From positions 1-35,906 of the forward strand of contig NZ_MKQD01000081.1 of NCBI RefSeq assembly GCF_001913705.1: a DNA stretch of 35,906 bases, read 5' to 3'. This DNA comes from Thalassotalea sp. PP2-459 (GTDB lineage Bacteria > Pseudomonadota > Gammaproteobacteria > Enterobacterales > Alteromonadaceae). The notes beneath the pieces are model-generated. The model was not told where the DNA came from. It saw only the letters and a list, made by a program, of their open reading frames with translations, and did no database searches. The position numbers and the translations under genes are program-made. Shown one piece after another: positions 17,156-27,761 of this stretch (the stretch's first letter is position 1; each line of letters starts with the position of its first letter).

Positions 17156-18028
17156 ATGAAAAAGATCGCACTGCTATCACTCTTTTGTTTACCACTATTC
17201 ACACAAGCGGATGTTGTGGAGTACAAAGGCAAGGTAACTGATATTTTAATCGGTAAGTCGCAACTGATTAAGGTGGGTGTAGAAGAATCTGATGAACAAT
17301 CAATTACTTGTTGGAAGCAAGAGTCAGATCAGCCGTGGTTATTTACTTTTGAACGTGGTTATGATTATTCAAATGATTGGTTTGATGTTTTGAACTTAGT
17401 GCGTAGAACACAAGAAACGATACGAATTGGCTACGCAGAAAATGAAGATAGTGAATGCGCGATTGAATATATTGCGCTATTAAAAGGTGACGGAATAGTT
17501 GATGATGGCCAAGTGGGGGATTCGCTAGAGCGTACTGGACAATACGGTAATATTGCACAAATTTACACTAACGGATTGACTGAGTCGAGCTACCATGCAA
17601 GTGATAATTACGGCGCAGACGTACCAGCTGCAGCATTTGATGGTCATATTTTTAATGAGCAAATTGTTGACGGTGAAGGTAGCCTGATTAATCGGGGAAT
17701 TTGGTTAGTCAAAAAAGATACCGAAAATAAAGAAACTACATATTGGCTGCAAGTTGAGTATGAAGAACCTGTCACCATATCCGGTTTTAGAGTGATGGTT
17801 AATACAAAAGCAACAGAGCTTGGTCGTGGGCCACGACATGTAACAATCTTAACCTCGCTTGAGGGCGATCAATTTGAAGAACAAGGCCAATACAATTTAG
17901 GCAAGTCGATTGACCAAAGAGCAAATTTGCCGACAAAGGTCGAAGCTAAAATATTTAGAATTCAGGTGAATTCTAATCAAGGCGACGCTTTTATTGAAAT
18001 AGATGAACTTGAAGTTTATTCAAATTAA
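17156..18028 (+). CDS. Secreted protein with C-terminal discoidin (F5/8 type C-like) domain
   Basis: 290 residues with a short Sec signal peptide (KKIALLSLFCLPLFTQA, cleavage near residue 18). The N-terminal part (about 19-120) looks like a small beta domain with two Cys (SITCWKQ and SECAIEY) that may form a disulfide. The C-terminal part (about 140-290) resembles a discoidin/F5-8C carbohydrate-binding fold: ASDNYGADVPAAAFDGH, TYWLQVEYEEPVTISGFRVM, GPRHVTILTSLEG and a closing EIDELEVY strand. It probably binds glycans or surfaces outside the cytoplasm; no catalytic domain is visible. It is monocistronic, following the chemoreceptor by 166 bases. A weak sigma-54-like match lies at 17106-17121. 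Confidence 0.82.
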   Translation: MKKIALLSLFCLPLFTQADVVEYKGKVTDILIGKSQLIKVGVEESDEQSITCWKQESDQPWLFTFERGYDYSNDWFDVLNLVRRTQETIRIGYAENEDSECAIEYIALLKGDGIVDDGQVGDSLERTGQYGNIAQIYTNGLTESSYHASDNYGADVPAAAFDGHIFNEQIVDGEGSLINRGIWLVKKDTENKETTYWLQVEYEEPVTISGFRVMVNTKATELGRGPRHVTILTSLEGDQFEEQGQYNLGKSIDQRANLPTKVEAKIFRIQVNSNQGDAFIEIDELEVYSN

Positions 18029-18042
18029 ATATTTCTATTTTT

Positions 18043-18088
18043 GTTAGCTTGATGAAAAGGGGCGTTAGTCCTTTTTCATCAAGCTAAC
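18043..18088. repeat. Long near-perfect inverted repeat between two plus-strand genes
   Basis: GTTAGCTTGATGAAAAGG at 18043-18060 pairs with its complement at 18070-18088 (18 pairs, one bulged T) around a 9-base loop. No T-run follows on either strand, so it is an atypical terminator at best. It could end the discoidin transcript or shield its 3' end. Confidence 0.6.
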
Positions 18089-18100
18089 GTTGTCTTATAG

Positions 18101-18655
18101 ATGAATTTATTTCACTTTTCAGTGATGAATTTTTTGTTAAAATGTTCAATAGTTTCCGCCCAATATAAACAAAATATCTTGAAAAAATCTGATATATTGA
18201 TTGAAGAAGATGATTTAACTGACGGTCAAATCGTTAGCATACTCGAAGAACACCTCAAAGATATGTTTGCGAATTCTCCCGCAGAAAGTGTCCATGCACT
18301 TGATACCCAAGCACTTAAACAACCTAATATTACTTTTTACTCCTTTAAGTATTCAGGTAAAACCCTAGGTTGTGTCGCCATTAAAACGCATAGTGAAACG
18401 GTCGCAGAAATAAAGTCTATGCGCACAATAAACGAAGCGAGAGGTCAAGGGGTGGCAACTCGTTTACTAAACTACGTGATGAATCAAGCCACAATAAAGG
18501 GATATACATCCCTTCACTTAGAAACAGGATCAATGGCCTTTTTTAAACCTGCCCGAGATTTATATCTACGTCACGGCTTTACCGAATGCGGGCCATTTGC
18601 TGATTATCAGAGTGATCCAAACAGCATTTTCATGACACATAAACGCTCACATTAG
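18101..18655 (+). CDS. GNAT family N-acetyltransferase
   Basis: Up to 184 residues, transferring an acyl group from acetyl-CoA to an unknown amine. The acetyl-CoA loop is seen as RTINEARGQGVATRLLNYVM; the preceding strand is GKTLGCVAIKTHSETVAEIKSMR, and the C-terminal part has HLETGSMAFFKPARDLYLRHGF. The typical domain begins near ILIEEDDLTDGQIVSILEEH, so the first ~30 residues after ATG 18101 are not family-like. The true start may be a TTG at the ILI segment, but neither has a clear ribosome-binding site. The gene is convergent with the AstE-like gene, five bases from its stop. Confidence 0.85.
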   Translation: MNLFHFSVMNFLLKCSIVSAQYKQNILKKSDILIEEDDLTDGQIVSILEEHLKDMFANSPAESVHALDTQALKQPNITFYSFKYSGKTLGCVAIKTHSETVAEIKSMRTINEARGQGVATRLLNYVMNQATIKGYTSLHLETGSMAFFKPARDLYLRHGFTECGPFADYQSDPNSIFMTHKRSH

Positions 18656-18660
18656 CAAAA

Positions 18661-19698
18661 TTAGCTATTTGACATGTTGACGATATAAAACAAGCAGTCA
18701 TTTTTTGTAACGTCAACATTATTTGTTGCCATAAACACTTTTAGGCACGTTAGGCTAATTAATTGATTGTCTCTAACAGCAAAATATTTATCAATAACAT
18801 TGTCTCCAACATCATTGATTAACATTAAGTTATTTAGACCATGTTCATCAAGCCAACCAAGCATTTGTCCTTCTTTTACCCCGCCATAATTAAGTTGTTC
18901 TATTTTATTGATAAATGTAACACCTGAATAACCTTCGTCGTGTTGTGAAAAATGTAAATCAACATCAGCATTAACCATTAAACATAAAGGTTTATAGATG
19001 ATCTTGACATTATTTTTTTGATGATAATTTGATAAGTTAGGGCAGTGGGCAAGCTCTGTTATACCCTGCAAAGCAACTGCATGGGCTTGTTCATCTTTTG
19101 AACCACCACATTCAATGGTGATCACCGGACAGCCAAAGTTTTGCTCCATTAACGCACCTCGGGATAGACCAGATAAAACCAAAGTGTCACAAAAAAATGA
19201 GCTAGCAGTTAAACCATCGTTTGAAACTAAAGGAGTAACCCCAAATGAAGGGCCATCACTCGGCGTGTTATGAATATCAATAACAACTTCAGGTGATACT
19301 TCCTTGATCGCCTGAGCGATAAGATTTGCGCGTTGGTAATATCCATGATTTAAATTACTGCCAAAACAACGATTAATATCAATACCATTTGCTAAATAAC
19401 AGGTTGTTAATAAGGGAGTGCTTGTTGCTGCTTCAACTGACACAATAATAAAACGTAAGTTGGTTTCAGGTTTATTGTCATGTGAATCACCCGTAAGCCA
19501 ACGGTGCATGGCAATAAATCCTGACGGTCCATTACCATGTAATAATGTCGTGATAACGCGTGTTCTATCAACATTTTTTCCCGAAATATCAATGATGGTC
19601 GGCACATCTAGGGATAATAAAAACTGCTGAAAGTCACCTTTTAGTAGCATTTGATTTGGGTTTTTTAAGTACTCAATGGCTTGAAAATCTAGTTCCAT
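18661..19698 (-). CDS. Succinylglutamate desuccinylase/aspartoacylase family protein with altered zinc site
   Basis: 345 residues of the AstE/AspA zinc amidohydrolase family, which cleaves N-acyl amino acids. Visible core elements are LLHGNGPSG (H54), DINRCFG, the third zinc-ligand His in DIHNTPSDGPSFG (H143) and the catalytic Glu in ITIECGG (E196). In the family the first motif is HGNE, whose Glu is a zinc ligand. Here residue 57 is Gly (GGA), one base from GAA, so the metal site may be impaired or the read may hold an error. It stands alone, convergent with the acetyltransferase and far from any ast operon. Substrate is unknown. Confidence 0.85.
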   Translation of the reverse strand: MELDFQAIEYLKNPNQMLLKGDFQQFLLSLDVPTIIDISGKNVDRTRVITTLLHGNGPSGFIAMHRWLTGDSHDNKPETNLRFIIVSVEAATSTPLLTTCYLANGIDINRCFGSNLNHGYYQRANLIAQAIKEVSPEVVIDIHNTPSDGPSFGVTPLVSNDGLTASSFFCDTLVLSGLSRGALMEQNFGCPVITIECGGSKDEQAHAVALQGITELAHCPNLSNYHQKNNVKIIYKPLCLMVNADVDLHFSQHDEGYSGVTFINKIEQLNYGGVKEGQMLGWLDEHGLNNLMLINDVGDNVIDKYFAVRDNQLISLTCLKVFMATNNVDVTKNDCLFYIVNMSNS

Positions 19699-20001
19699 GC
19701 TGTGTTAACCTTCGTTGATTACGTCACGGTTTAAAAGTCGAAAGGTATAAGTCGTTTATTATCAGTAACCAGTATTAGCAGTTTAATGCCAAAGAGACAG
19801 ACACCTATTCAGAAGTAAGCATATTAAAGGCCTTTTAAGTCTTAAATGTTGATGAAAATCAAATTTTGAACTATTTGTCTTGGTTTATTACATGGAGAAG
19901 TCACGATAATTTTGTATTCATAAAGATTTATTCCGCTAGGTTTGTTTGCAAGTTGAAATATATGTTTTAATGGCTGTTCGTCTGTAAATGAGTGAGTTGA
20001 T
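19699..20001. other. Divergent intergenic region
   Basis: AT-rich gap between the leftward AstE-like gene and the rightward MoxR operon. It must hold promoters for both, but I see no pair of boxes clear enough to call and no coding frame or hairpin of note. Confidence 0.5.
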
Positions 20002-20949
20002 ATGTCAGATTATATTGAAAACATCATTGCGCAAATTGAACGTGTTGTGATTGGAAAGCCTGAACAAGTAAAACTCTCGTTAGCGTGTTTGTTAGCAAAA
20101 GGGCATTTACTGATTGAAGATCTACCTGGAATGGGTAAAACCACATTGGCGCACGTATTAGCAAGTACCTCAGGATTAAGCTATCAACGTGTGCAATTTA
20201 CCAGTGATTTGTTACCGGCAGATATCATTGGTGTTTCAATATTCGATCAACAACAACTTGCGTTTACATTTCACAAAGGGCCTTTATTTAATCAAGTAGT
20301 ACTTGCTGATGAAATAAACCGCGCCAGCCCAAAAGCGCAGAGTGCATTGTTAGAAGCGATGGAAGAAAATCGCGTTAGTGTTGATGGTGTCACCTATGAG
20401 TTACCTGAACCATTCTTTGTTATTGCTACTCAAAACCCACTTTTTCATGCGGGTACATACCCCCTACCAGAATCTCAACTTGATCGCTTTATGATGAAAA
20501 TATCGTTAGGCTTTCCAGATCGTGCATCAGAAAAGGCGATATTAAAAGGAGATAATGCGCGCTTGTTTGAACAACTGCCTGCATGTATTAATTTAACCCA
20601 GTTAGCGGCCATTCAAGAAGAGGTAAACATAGTCTATGTCGCTGATGAGTTAATTGATTATGTGGTCGCATTATGTGAACGTTCTCGACATACCAACTTA
20701 TCAGTGAATCCATTATCGCCTCGCGCAGGTAAATCGCTTATAGCTGCAGCTAAAGCGTGGGCATTTATTCATCAACGTGATCATGTTTTACCGGACGATA
20801 TAAAAGCAGTGTTTAATTCCGTTTGTGAACATCGTTTAGTGGGCAGTCGACAACAGCCTCAGGGTGATAGTCAATACCAAGGCAATTCATCATTAGCTGA
20901 GCAGCTATTGTCATCGGTTAATAGTCATCAACCTTTTGAATACTCATAG
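20002..20949 (+). CDS. MoxR family AAA+ ATPase
   Basis: A 315-residue cytoplasmic AAA+ ATPase of the MoxR group, thought to act as a chaperone for assembly or activation of partner proteins. Walker A is EDLPGMGKTTLA near residues 45-56, Walker B is VVLADEINRASPKAQSALLEAMEE near 100-123, and ATQNP is sensor 1. The AAA lid domain includes PLSPRAGKSLIAAAKAWAF. Length fits the family. It is the first gene of a three-gene operon with a DUF58 protein (11 bases downstream) and a transglutaminase-like membrane protein, a conserved trio in Proteobacteria. Confidence 0.96.
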   Translation: MSDYIENIIAQIERVVIGKPEQVKLSLACLLAKGHLLIEDLPGMGKTTLAHVLASTSGLSYQRVQFTSDLLPADIIGVSIFDQQQLAFTFHKGPLFNQVVLADEINRASPKAQSALLEAMEENRVSVDGVTYELPEPFFVIATQNPLFHAGTYPLPESQLDRFMMKISLGFPDRASEKAILKGDNARLFEQLPACINLTQLAAIQEEVNIVYVADELIDYVVALCERSRHTNLSVNPLSPRAGKSLIAAAKAWAFIHQRDHVLPDDIKAVFNSVCEHRLVGSRQQPQGDSQYQGNSSLAEQLLSSVNSHQPFEYS

Positions 20950-20960
20950 CTAGAAGAACA

Positions 20961-21989
20961 ATGTTTAGTTCGATAAAAATATCAATAATGAAACGTTTCA
21001 CTGCGTTTGTTGATAAAAGGCTACCTGAACATGCTCGACATGTACTAACACATAGAACAATTTATATTTTACCAACCGGTTTTGGTTGCTGTTTTTTAGG
21101 CTTTATTTTATTACTGTTTGTTTTAGGTACAAACTATCAGAATAACCTTATTTTGTTTGTTAGCTATTTGTTATCAAGTGCATTTATTATTGCCATGCTT
21201 TACAGTTTTCATAACCTGTTAGGCATCGTAGTATCATGTCAGGGGGAATACTTTGTTCAGACTGAACAAGAACTTAAACTTGAAATTGATATAAAAAGTT
21301 CTCGTGAAATTTATCATGTTTTTTATGGATTTGAACAACAAAATCGCCAGTTTACTCACGTTGCTGGAAGCAAAAATTCATTAAAAGCAATATTGTTATT
21401 TAATCATCGAGGTGTGAAAAAAGTCGGTCGTTTTACCCTATTAAGTGAATTTCCGTTAGGCCTATTTAAAACATGGACATACGTGAGGTTTCCTCTATCT
21501 GTTGTGGTGTATCCGCACCCTATAGCTTGTCAACTTGTTGAATTAACTAATGTTACGGTTCAAGATGATCTAGGCCTTACCGCCCAACCATTATTCGAAG
21601 GTGATGACTTTTATGCGCTTGCGCCGTATCAACAAGGTTGGCCATTAACGCGAGTGGCATGGAAAAACGTAGCGAAAGGGCAAGCATGGCAAATTAAGCA
21701 AACAGCTCACTATGTACGTTATGATCGTCATGTATTGCGTTTGGCCGACATGCCAGGTCGTGATCTTGAAACACAATTAAAGCAACTATGCTATTTGGTG
21801 CTTGATTTAAGCTATGGGCAGCAACCCTTCTCATTGGCGTTAGACCATCAAATGATCGCTGAATCGCAAGGCGAGAAACATAGCCAACAATGTTTACGTT
21901 TAATTGCTCAATATGGTACTGATCAAGATAGTAAAACGCATTCCTCTATTGACGATAAAGAGTTACATCGTCACACGATAGGTTGCTAA
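20961..21989 (+). CDS. DUF58 domain-containing membrane protein
   Basis: 342 residues. Two transmembrane helices lie near residues 35-80 (TGFGCCFLGFILLLFVLGTNYQNNLILFV is a tight pair with a short turn), followed by a beta-rich region. The DUF58 core FEGDDFYALAPYQQGWPLTR then VAWKNVAKGQ sits near 213-240. DUF58 proteins nearly always accompany MoxR ATPases and are regarded as their membrane-bound partners; the biochemical role is not established. ATG at 20961 has AGAAGAA upstream; an internal ATG at 20988 is a weaker alternative. The stop is two bases before the next start, indicating translational coupling. Confidence 0.93.
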   Translation: MFSSIKISIMKRFTAFVDKRLPEHARHVLTHRTIYILPTGFGCCFLGFILLLFVLGTNYQNNLILFVSYLLSSAFIIAMLYSFHNLLGIVVSCQGEYFVQTEQELKLEIDIKSSREIYHVFYGFEQQNRQFTHVAGSKNSLKAILLFNHRGVKKVGRFTLLSEFPLGLFKTWTYVRFPLSVVVYPHPIACQLVELTNVTVQDDLGLTAQPLFEGDDFYALAPYQQGWPLTRVAWKNVAKGQAWQIKQTAHYVRYDRHVLRLADMPGRDLETQLKQLCYLVLDLSYGQQPFSLALDHQMIAESQGEKHSQQCLRLIAQYGTDQDSKTHSSIDDKELHRHTIGC

Positions 21990-21991
21990 AC

Positions 21992-24016
21992 ATGTTTTCG
22001 AAAGATAACAAAAAACAGATGCCGGTGTTTGCAACGAATTGGTTACTTTTGTTACCTGTATTGAATTTATCGTTGTTACTGACTGAATTATCACAATGGT
22101 TCATTGCGATGGCGTTAATAACGTTGTTGTGGCAGTGGGCCATTCATCGCAACATTATGGCTATTGGCAAAGGTTGGATCAAAGTTATTATTGCCATCGC
22201 CGGTTGTGTATTATTAGTAATGACAGGTAAAGCCATTGGCTTACTTTCTGCTATGTTGCATCTATTGTGCCTTTCCTACTTATTAAAACCTTTAGAATTA
22301 AAGAAACGCTATGACATATACCAATGGTTTTTAATTGGCTTGTTATTGATGTGTTGCTCATTAATTTTTCAGCAATCCATTTACTTTTCCTTACTGGTGC
22401 TGGTTTTTTTTATAGCCAACCTTATGTTTTTAAATAGTTTATTTAGCCCGTTATCGTCGGTTAATAAGCAGATGAAGTTTTCACTAAAGTTAGTGGTGCA
22501 AAGCTTGCCATTAGCGGTGTTGTTATTTGTAATATTTCCTAAAATTCCTCCTTTTTGGCAAGTACCACAATCAAAAGGCGTTGAAACTGGCTTGAATGAT
22601 TCATTGAAAATAGGGGATATCGCAAAGCTAGCATTATCTAATGACTTAGCGTTCAGGGTTGAGTTTTCAACTGATGTGCCAGATTATCAACAGCTGTATT
22701 GGCGCGCTATAGTGTTAGATACCTTCGATGATCAACAATGGAATAGAAAATACCAACAAGTAGCGAATATTAAGCAATATCAACAAGTGCCTAGAAAGCG
22801 TTTGAAATACTCAGGTGAAGATCAACTTGTCACGTATCAAGTGATATTAACGCCAAGTTTTCAGCCCTGGTTATTTTTATTAGATGTGGGACAGTTGAAT
22901 CGCAACCGCGACACAGAACACCTTGCTACCTTACGTGATTATTCCGTGTATTCACCGCGCAAAATAACGCGGCCAATATCATACCAAGTAACGAGTAACT
23001 TAACTCAACCTTTAACATTGTACCAAAATGCATCGGTGCTTCAGCGTAATTTACGCATTGATAGCAATAGTAACCCTAAGCTCTTTAAGTTCGGGCAAAC
23101 GTTAAAAGAAAATGCATTAAATGCGCAAAACATTATTGATTCTACACTTAAACACTATCGAAATAACCCTTTTAGATACACATTAGAGCCGCCTTTATTA
23201 ACCAATAATTCATTAGATGAATTCTTTTTTAACACCCAAGCGGGCTTTTGTGAGCATTATGCGAGTAGCTTTACCTATTTGATGCGTGCGGCAGGTATAC
23301 CGGCTAGGGTGGTTTTAGGGTATTTAGGAGGGGAGTTAAATAAACAAGGCGGATATTTTAGTGTGTATCAACGTGATGCCCATGCATGGAGTGAGGTTTG
23401 GTTAGACGGTAAAGGTTGGGTTAGAGTTGACCCAACCGCAGCAGTAGATCCTAGCAGAGTAGAGCAAGGCTTTTCGTCACAGTTATTAAAAGAACGTGAC
23501 CAATTAGCGGGTTTTGATATGTCGACATGGTTACAAGCAGGTCTCTTGCAAACGGTACAGTTATATTTAGACACCATTGACTATCAATGGACAAAGTTTG
23601 TGATTAATTATTCAACTGAGCAGCAACTTAAGCTTTTAAAAGCATGGTTTGGTCAACACGTCACCCTCAAAGTAGTTGTTGTGTTATTGGTAGCCTTATC
23701 ATTGATTGTCGCCTTGTTTTTTCTTACGCGTTGGTTAAGAAGGTTAACCGAGAAGGTGAATTCACCAGCTTTAAGAGTTTATAAAGCTGCCTGTCAACAT
23801 ATTGAAAAAATGGGTGTAACGCGCAACCTTCAAGAAACTGACCAGCAATATATTTCACGAGTTAAAAAGGTAAGCGTCGTTGCTTCAGTTGAACTAGCTG
23901 CTATTCTCACTTTATATAACCAATATGTTTACGCCAATAAAAGACACAGTAGTATCATCAATGCGTTAAAGAAACGTTTAACAAAATTGAAAAAGTGTAA
24001 GAAAGCGGGAGTTTGA
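21992..24016 (+). CDS. tgpA: TgpA-like transmembrane transglutaminase-fold protein (DUF3488)
   Basis: 674 residues in three parts: an N-terminal block of about six transmembrane helices (DUF3488, about 10-180), a large periplasmic region with a transglutaminase-like core, and one C-terminal transmembrane helix (VVVVLLVALSLIVALFFL) with a short cytoplasmic DUF4129-like tail. The Cys-His-Asp triad is visible: Cys in AGFCEHYASSFTYLMRAAG, His in RDAHAWSEVW and Asp in GWVRVDPTAAV. The P. aeruginosa homologue TgpA is reported to be essential and active as a transglutaminase; equivalent function here is inferred. ATG 21992, two bases after the DUF58 stop with AGG upstream, is preferred over TTG 21983. 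Confidence 0.93.
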   Translation: MFSKDNKKQMPVFATNWLLLLPVLNLSLLLTELSQWFIAMALITLLWQWAIHRNIMAIGKGWIKVIIAIAGCVLLVMTGKAIGLLSAMLHLLCLSYLLKPLELKKRYDIYQWFLIGLLLMCCSLIFQQSIYFSLLVLVFFIANLMFLNSLFSPLSSVNKQMKFSLKLVVQSLPLAVLLFVIFPKIPPFWQVPQSKGVETGLNDSLKIGDIAKLALSNDLAFRVEFSTDVPDYQQLYWRAIVLDTFDDQQWNRKYQQVANIKQYQQVPRKRLKYSGEDQLVTYQVILTPSFQPWLFLLDVGQLNRNRDTEHLATLRDYSVYSPRKITRPISYQVTSNLTQPLTLYQNASVLQRNLRIDSNSNPKLFKFGQTLKENALNAQNIIDSTLKHYRNNPFRYTLEPPLLTNNSLDEFFFNTQAGFCEHYASSFTYLMRAAGIPARVVLGYLGGELNKQGGYFSVYQRDAHAWSEVWLDGKGWVRVDPTAAVDPSRVEQGFSSQLLKERDQLAGFDMSTWLQAGLLQTVQLYLDTIDYQWTKFVINYSTEQQLKLLKAWFGQHVTLKVVVVLLVALSLIVALFFLTRWLRRLTEKVNSPALRVYKAACQHIEKMGVTRNLQETDQQYISRVKKVSVVASVELAAILTLYNQYVYANKRHSSIINALKKRLTKLKKCKKAGV

Positions 24017-24050
24017 TAGATAAAAATAAAGCCCCATGAAGGAGCTTTAT
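24017..24050 (-). terminator. infA terminator
   Basis: Read leftward: ATAAAGC-T-CC, loop TTCAT, GG-G-GCTTTAT (one mismatch), followed by TTTTATC. It lies 21 bases after the infA stop, between convergent tgpA and infA, and may serve both. Confidence 0.7.
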
Positions 24051-24071
24051 AAACATTCTTTTGTGGTAAAT

Positions 24072-24296
<225 letters not shown>

Positions 24297-24371
24297 TTAA
24301 ACCTCTAATTTGTGCATTGATAAAAAAGCTGCGCAGATCATGCACAAATGTTCCGCTAAAGTAAAGCTATA

Positions 24372-25076
24372 CTATGATTTATTTATCGTTTGCCAACGAT
24401 TATTTCGTAATATCTGGTGTGGAAAGTAGCGATTTTTGTAATTCATTTTTTGACAGTCATCAATTTGATAGCCGAGATACAAATAAGGCTTCTTGTATGT
24501 CTTTGCAACTTGCACTTGGTTTAATATGGAAAAATTACCAATGCCCGATGCGCGGTATTTTGGGTGATAGAATGTATAAACTGCTGATAACCCATCAACT
24601 AATACATCAGTAACGGCAACGCTTACCAGCGTATCGTCATGCCAAAGCTCAATGAATAATTGCTGACATAACTGTGATGATAGAAACGATTCAAACTGTG
24701 ATTTACTTGGCGGGAACATCGCACCGTCATAATGAATTTCGTTAATGTATTTTTCATAGAGTGGGTAGTAAAAGTCTTGTAACTTATGATTAATAACCAC
24801 TTCGAGATGTTTATTTTTTTTCAGCAGTCGCTTTTGGCTTTTTGTTGGTGTGAATTCTGCGGTAACCACACGTAGCGATTGACAGGCATTGCAATGTTCA
24901 CAATAGGGTCGGTAAATTTGATCGCCACTACGGCGAAAACCTTGATGCATAAGCCAAGTGTATTTATCACTGGTTTGCAATCGTTCGTCAACAGCAATCA
25001 GCAATCGTTCTTCTTGTTCAGGTAAGTAATTACAAGGAAATGCTTGGCTTACCCCAAGTTGGTAACTAGTATTCAT
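24372..25076 (-). CDS. bpt: Aspartate/glutamate leucyltransferase (bacterial ATE1-like)
   Basis: 234 residues. Bpt attaches leucine from Leu-tRNA to proteins with N-terminal Asp or Glu, marking them for ClpS/ClpAP degradation (N-end rule). The N-terminal ATE domain shows the cysteine-rich segments [12 protein letters not shown] and [16 protein letters not shown]; the C-terminal ATE domain follows, ending in [20 protein letters not shown]. Length fits the family (about 230-240). It starts three bases after the aat stop, so the two transferases are cotranscribed, which is a meaningful functional pairing. Confidence 0.97.
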   Translation of the reverse strand: MNTSYQLGVSQAFPCNYLPEQEERLLIAVDERLQTSDKYTWLMHQGFRRSGDQIYRPYCEHCNACQSLRVVTAEFTPTKSQKRLLKKNKHLEVVINHKLQDFYYPLYEKYINEIHYDGAMFPPSKSQFESFLSSQLCQQLFIELWHDDTLVSVAVTDVLVDGLSAVYTFYHPKYRASGIGNFSILNQVQVAKTYKKPYLYLGYQIDDCQKMNYKNRYFPHQILRNNRWQTINKS

Positions 25077-25079
25077 AAA

Positions 25080-25796
25080 TTACAGTATAGACAAGGAAAT
25101 TGTTCTTGGTTGCCAAAAATCTTTCGTTACTTTGCGTTGTTTTTCAATTGATTGTTGTTGTAAAAAAGAAGCGCGTGATACTTCTATACAGCCCATGTCG
25201 GCTAAAAAGGGATTCAATAATTGGCAGTCGATAAAAGCAACGTTATGAGCAGTAAGCAGTTGAGCTAACGCCACAAGTGCGACCTTAGACGCATTGCTCT
25301 TGGTATAAAACATCGATTCACCAGAAAAGTATCCACCTATGGCAACACCATACAAACCGCCTACCAGTTCATCTTCTTGCCAAACTTCTATTGAATGAGC
25401 GTCACCTTGTTGATGTAAGTTGATATATCCTTGCTTCATTTCCTCGACAATCCAGGTTTCATCATCACGAAATGGCGCATCGGCACAAAAATCAATGACT
25501 TCTTCAAACGCGCGGTTAACGGTCACGGTGTAAGGACATTTTTTGATAAACTTTCTTAATGTGCGATTAATATTTAGGTGAGCAATTGGAATGATGGCTC
25601 TCGGGTTAGGTGACCACCATAAAATAGGATCAGCTTCACTGAACCAAGGAAATATACCAGCACTGTATGCACTTAACAGCCTTTGTGGGCTTAAATCTCC
25701 CCCTATTGCTAGCAAACCGTTAGGATCATGCAAAGCGTTTTCTGGGGGAGGGAATGAGAAGCTTCCTAACTCAAGCCATGGAATAGCCTCTGACAT
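25080..25796 (-). CDS. aat: Leucyl/phenylalanyl-tRNA--protein transferase
   Basis: 238 residues. Aat conjugates Leu or Phe from aminoacyl-tRNA to N-terminal Arg or Lys of substrates, creating an N-degron for ClpS. Family signatures visible are FPPPENALHDPNGLLAIGGDL, YSAGIFPWF near residue 45, ILWWSPNPRAII, SIEVWQEDELVGGLYGVAIG and the GYFSGESMFY segment. GNAT-like fold, cytoplasmic. It has no obvious ribosome-binding site. A perfect 8-base hairpin at 25803-25821 overlaps the trxB stop just upstream and may tune expression between trxB and aat. Confidence 0.98.
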   Translation of the reverse strand: MSEAIPWLELGSFSFPPPENALHDPNGLLAIGGDLSPQRLLSAYSAGIFPWFSEADPILWWSPNPRAIIPIAHLNINRTLRKFIKKCPYTVTVNRAFEEVIDFCADAPFRDDETWIVEEMKQGYINLHQQGDAHSIEVWQEDELVGGLYGVAIGGYFSGESMFYTKSNASKVALVALAQLLTAHNVAFIDCQLLNPFLADMGCIEVSRASFLQQQSIEKQRKVTKDFWQPRTISLSIL

Positions 25797-25802
25797 AAAA
25801 TC

Positions 25803-26781
<979 letters not shown>

Positions 26782-26931
26782 TTAATGCGAATTGCTTTAT
26801 AGTTGGGATTCTAAGGAAATATCTCAAGATGGTAAAATAACTTTTTAATAATTTATTTTTAACTTTTGTCTAATTTGCACGAAATTGTGTACATCATTTT
26901 CATTAATACCAGCTGTTAATTTAATAAAACA

Positions 26932-27513
26932 CTAATAGTGCTTATATTGGCCGATTACATTTTCAATGGTCATAATGCCAAACATGACTTTTCGAATAAA
27001 AGATTCGGAGCTACCCACTAAGTTAAAGTTAGGATGCTGTGACCAAATAGCTTGTAATTTGCTGTCAAGATCGATAGCAGCTTGTTCAGATTCATTTCTT
27101 ACTGGGTTATTGCTTCGAATACTTTCCCCTGACTTTGCTGCTGTTTCAAAAAATATTACCGCATCATAACGAGAAAACTCTTGGTCTAACGTAGTGTTCA
27201 TTTGGGCGAAAAAATCTTGTTCGCCATCTGGCCAATATGCGAGTCCGTCAAGGCTGCCCCTATCACATAAAATAACACATTCTGGGAAAGTTGCTCTTTG
27301 TATATCTTCCAGCTGTTTTTGTAAGGTAAAAATCGCCGTTTGTTGATTGCGTAAAACGTTGTCATTTAAAGCGCGTTCAATACCGCCGCTAAACATCATG
27401 GTTGCGGCTTCAGGTACTGCAGCAATTTTACCGTTGAATTCTCTACGAATAAGGTCGAGAGCCGTGGTTTTTCCTCCGCCAGGCCCCCCTGTTAAGACTA
27501 TCCGTTTTTTCAT
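26932..27513 (-). CDS. P-loop NTPase, AAA_28/NadR-kinase-like
   Basis: 193-residue cytoplasmic ATP-binding protein. Walker A is TGGPGGGKTTALDLI at residues 8-22, followed by VPEAATMMFSGG and an aspartate-containing CVILCDRGSLDGLAYWP segment resembling the Walker B/lid of nucleoside-kinase-like proteins. The fold matches the AAA_28 family, related to the kinase domain of NadR and to Ttd14-like proteins. Substrate is unknown: a nucleoside, nucleotide or phosphoinositide-like partner are possibilities from distant relatives. AAGGA is well placed before the ATG. The gene is monocistronic and divergent from the SRPBCC-ArsR pair. Confidence 0.85.
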   Translation of the reverse strand: MKKRIVLTGGPGGGKTTALDLIRREFNGKIAAVPEAATMMFSGGIERALNDNVLRNQQTAIFTLQKQLEDIQRATFPECVILCDRGSLDGLAYWPDGEQDFFAQMNTTLDQEFSRYDAVIFFETAAKSGESIRSNNPVRNESEQAAIDLDSKLQAIWSQHPNFNLVGSSESFIRKVMFGIMTIENVIGQYKHY

Positions 27514-27761
27514 TGGCTTGGTTCCTTAATGATTGCTTTAAACCTATTGTTAATATTTGCAAGGTTGTCCGCTTCTAACAATCTGATAAACAATATGTTA
27601 TTAAAATGGTTACTTCAAATAGTTTTGCCTTGTATCGAAGCTTGGGTTGACTGAAGTTCATAGTAATAGTCGGCTGTTTTACCCCTTCGAGCCTAAAGTT
27701 AAACGAAAACAATAGGCTATTTAACGTTTGTATTTATCTTATGTTTTTCAAATTGATTCTA

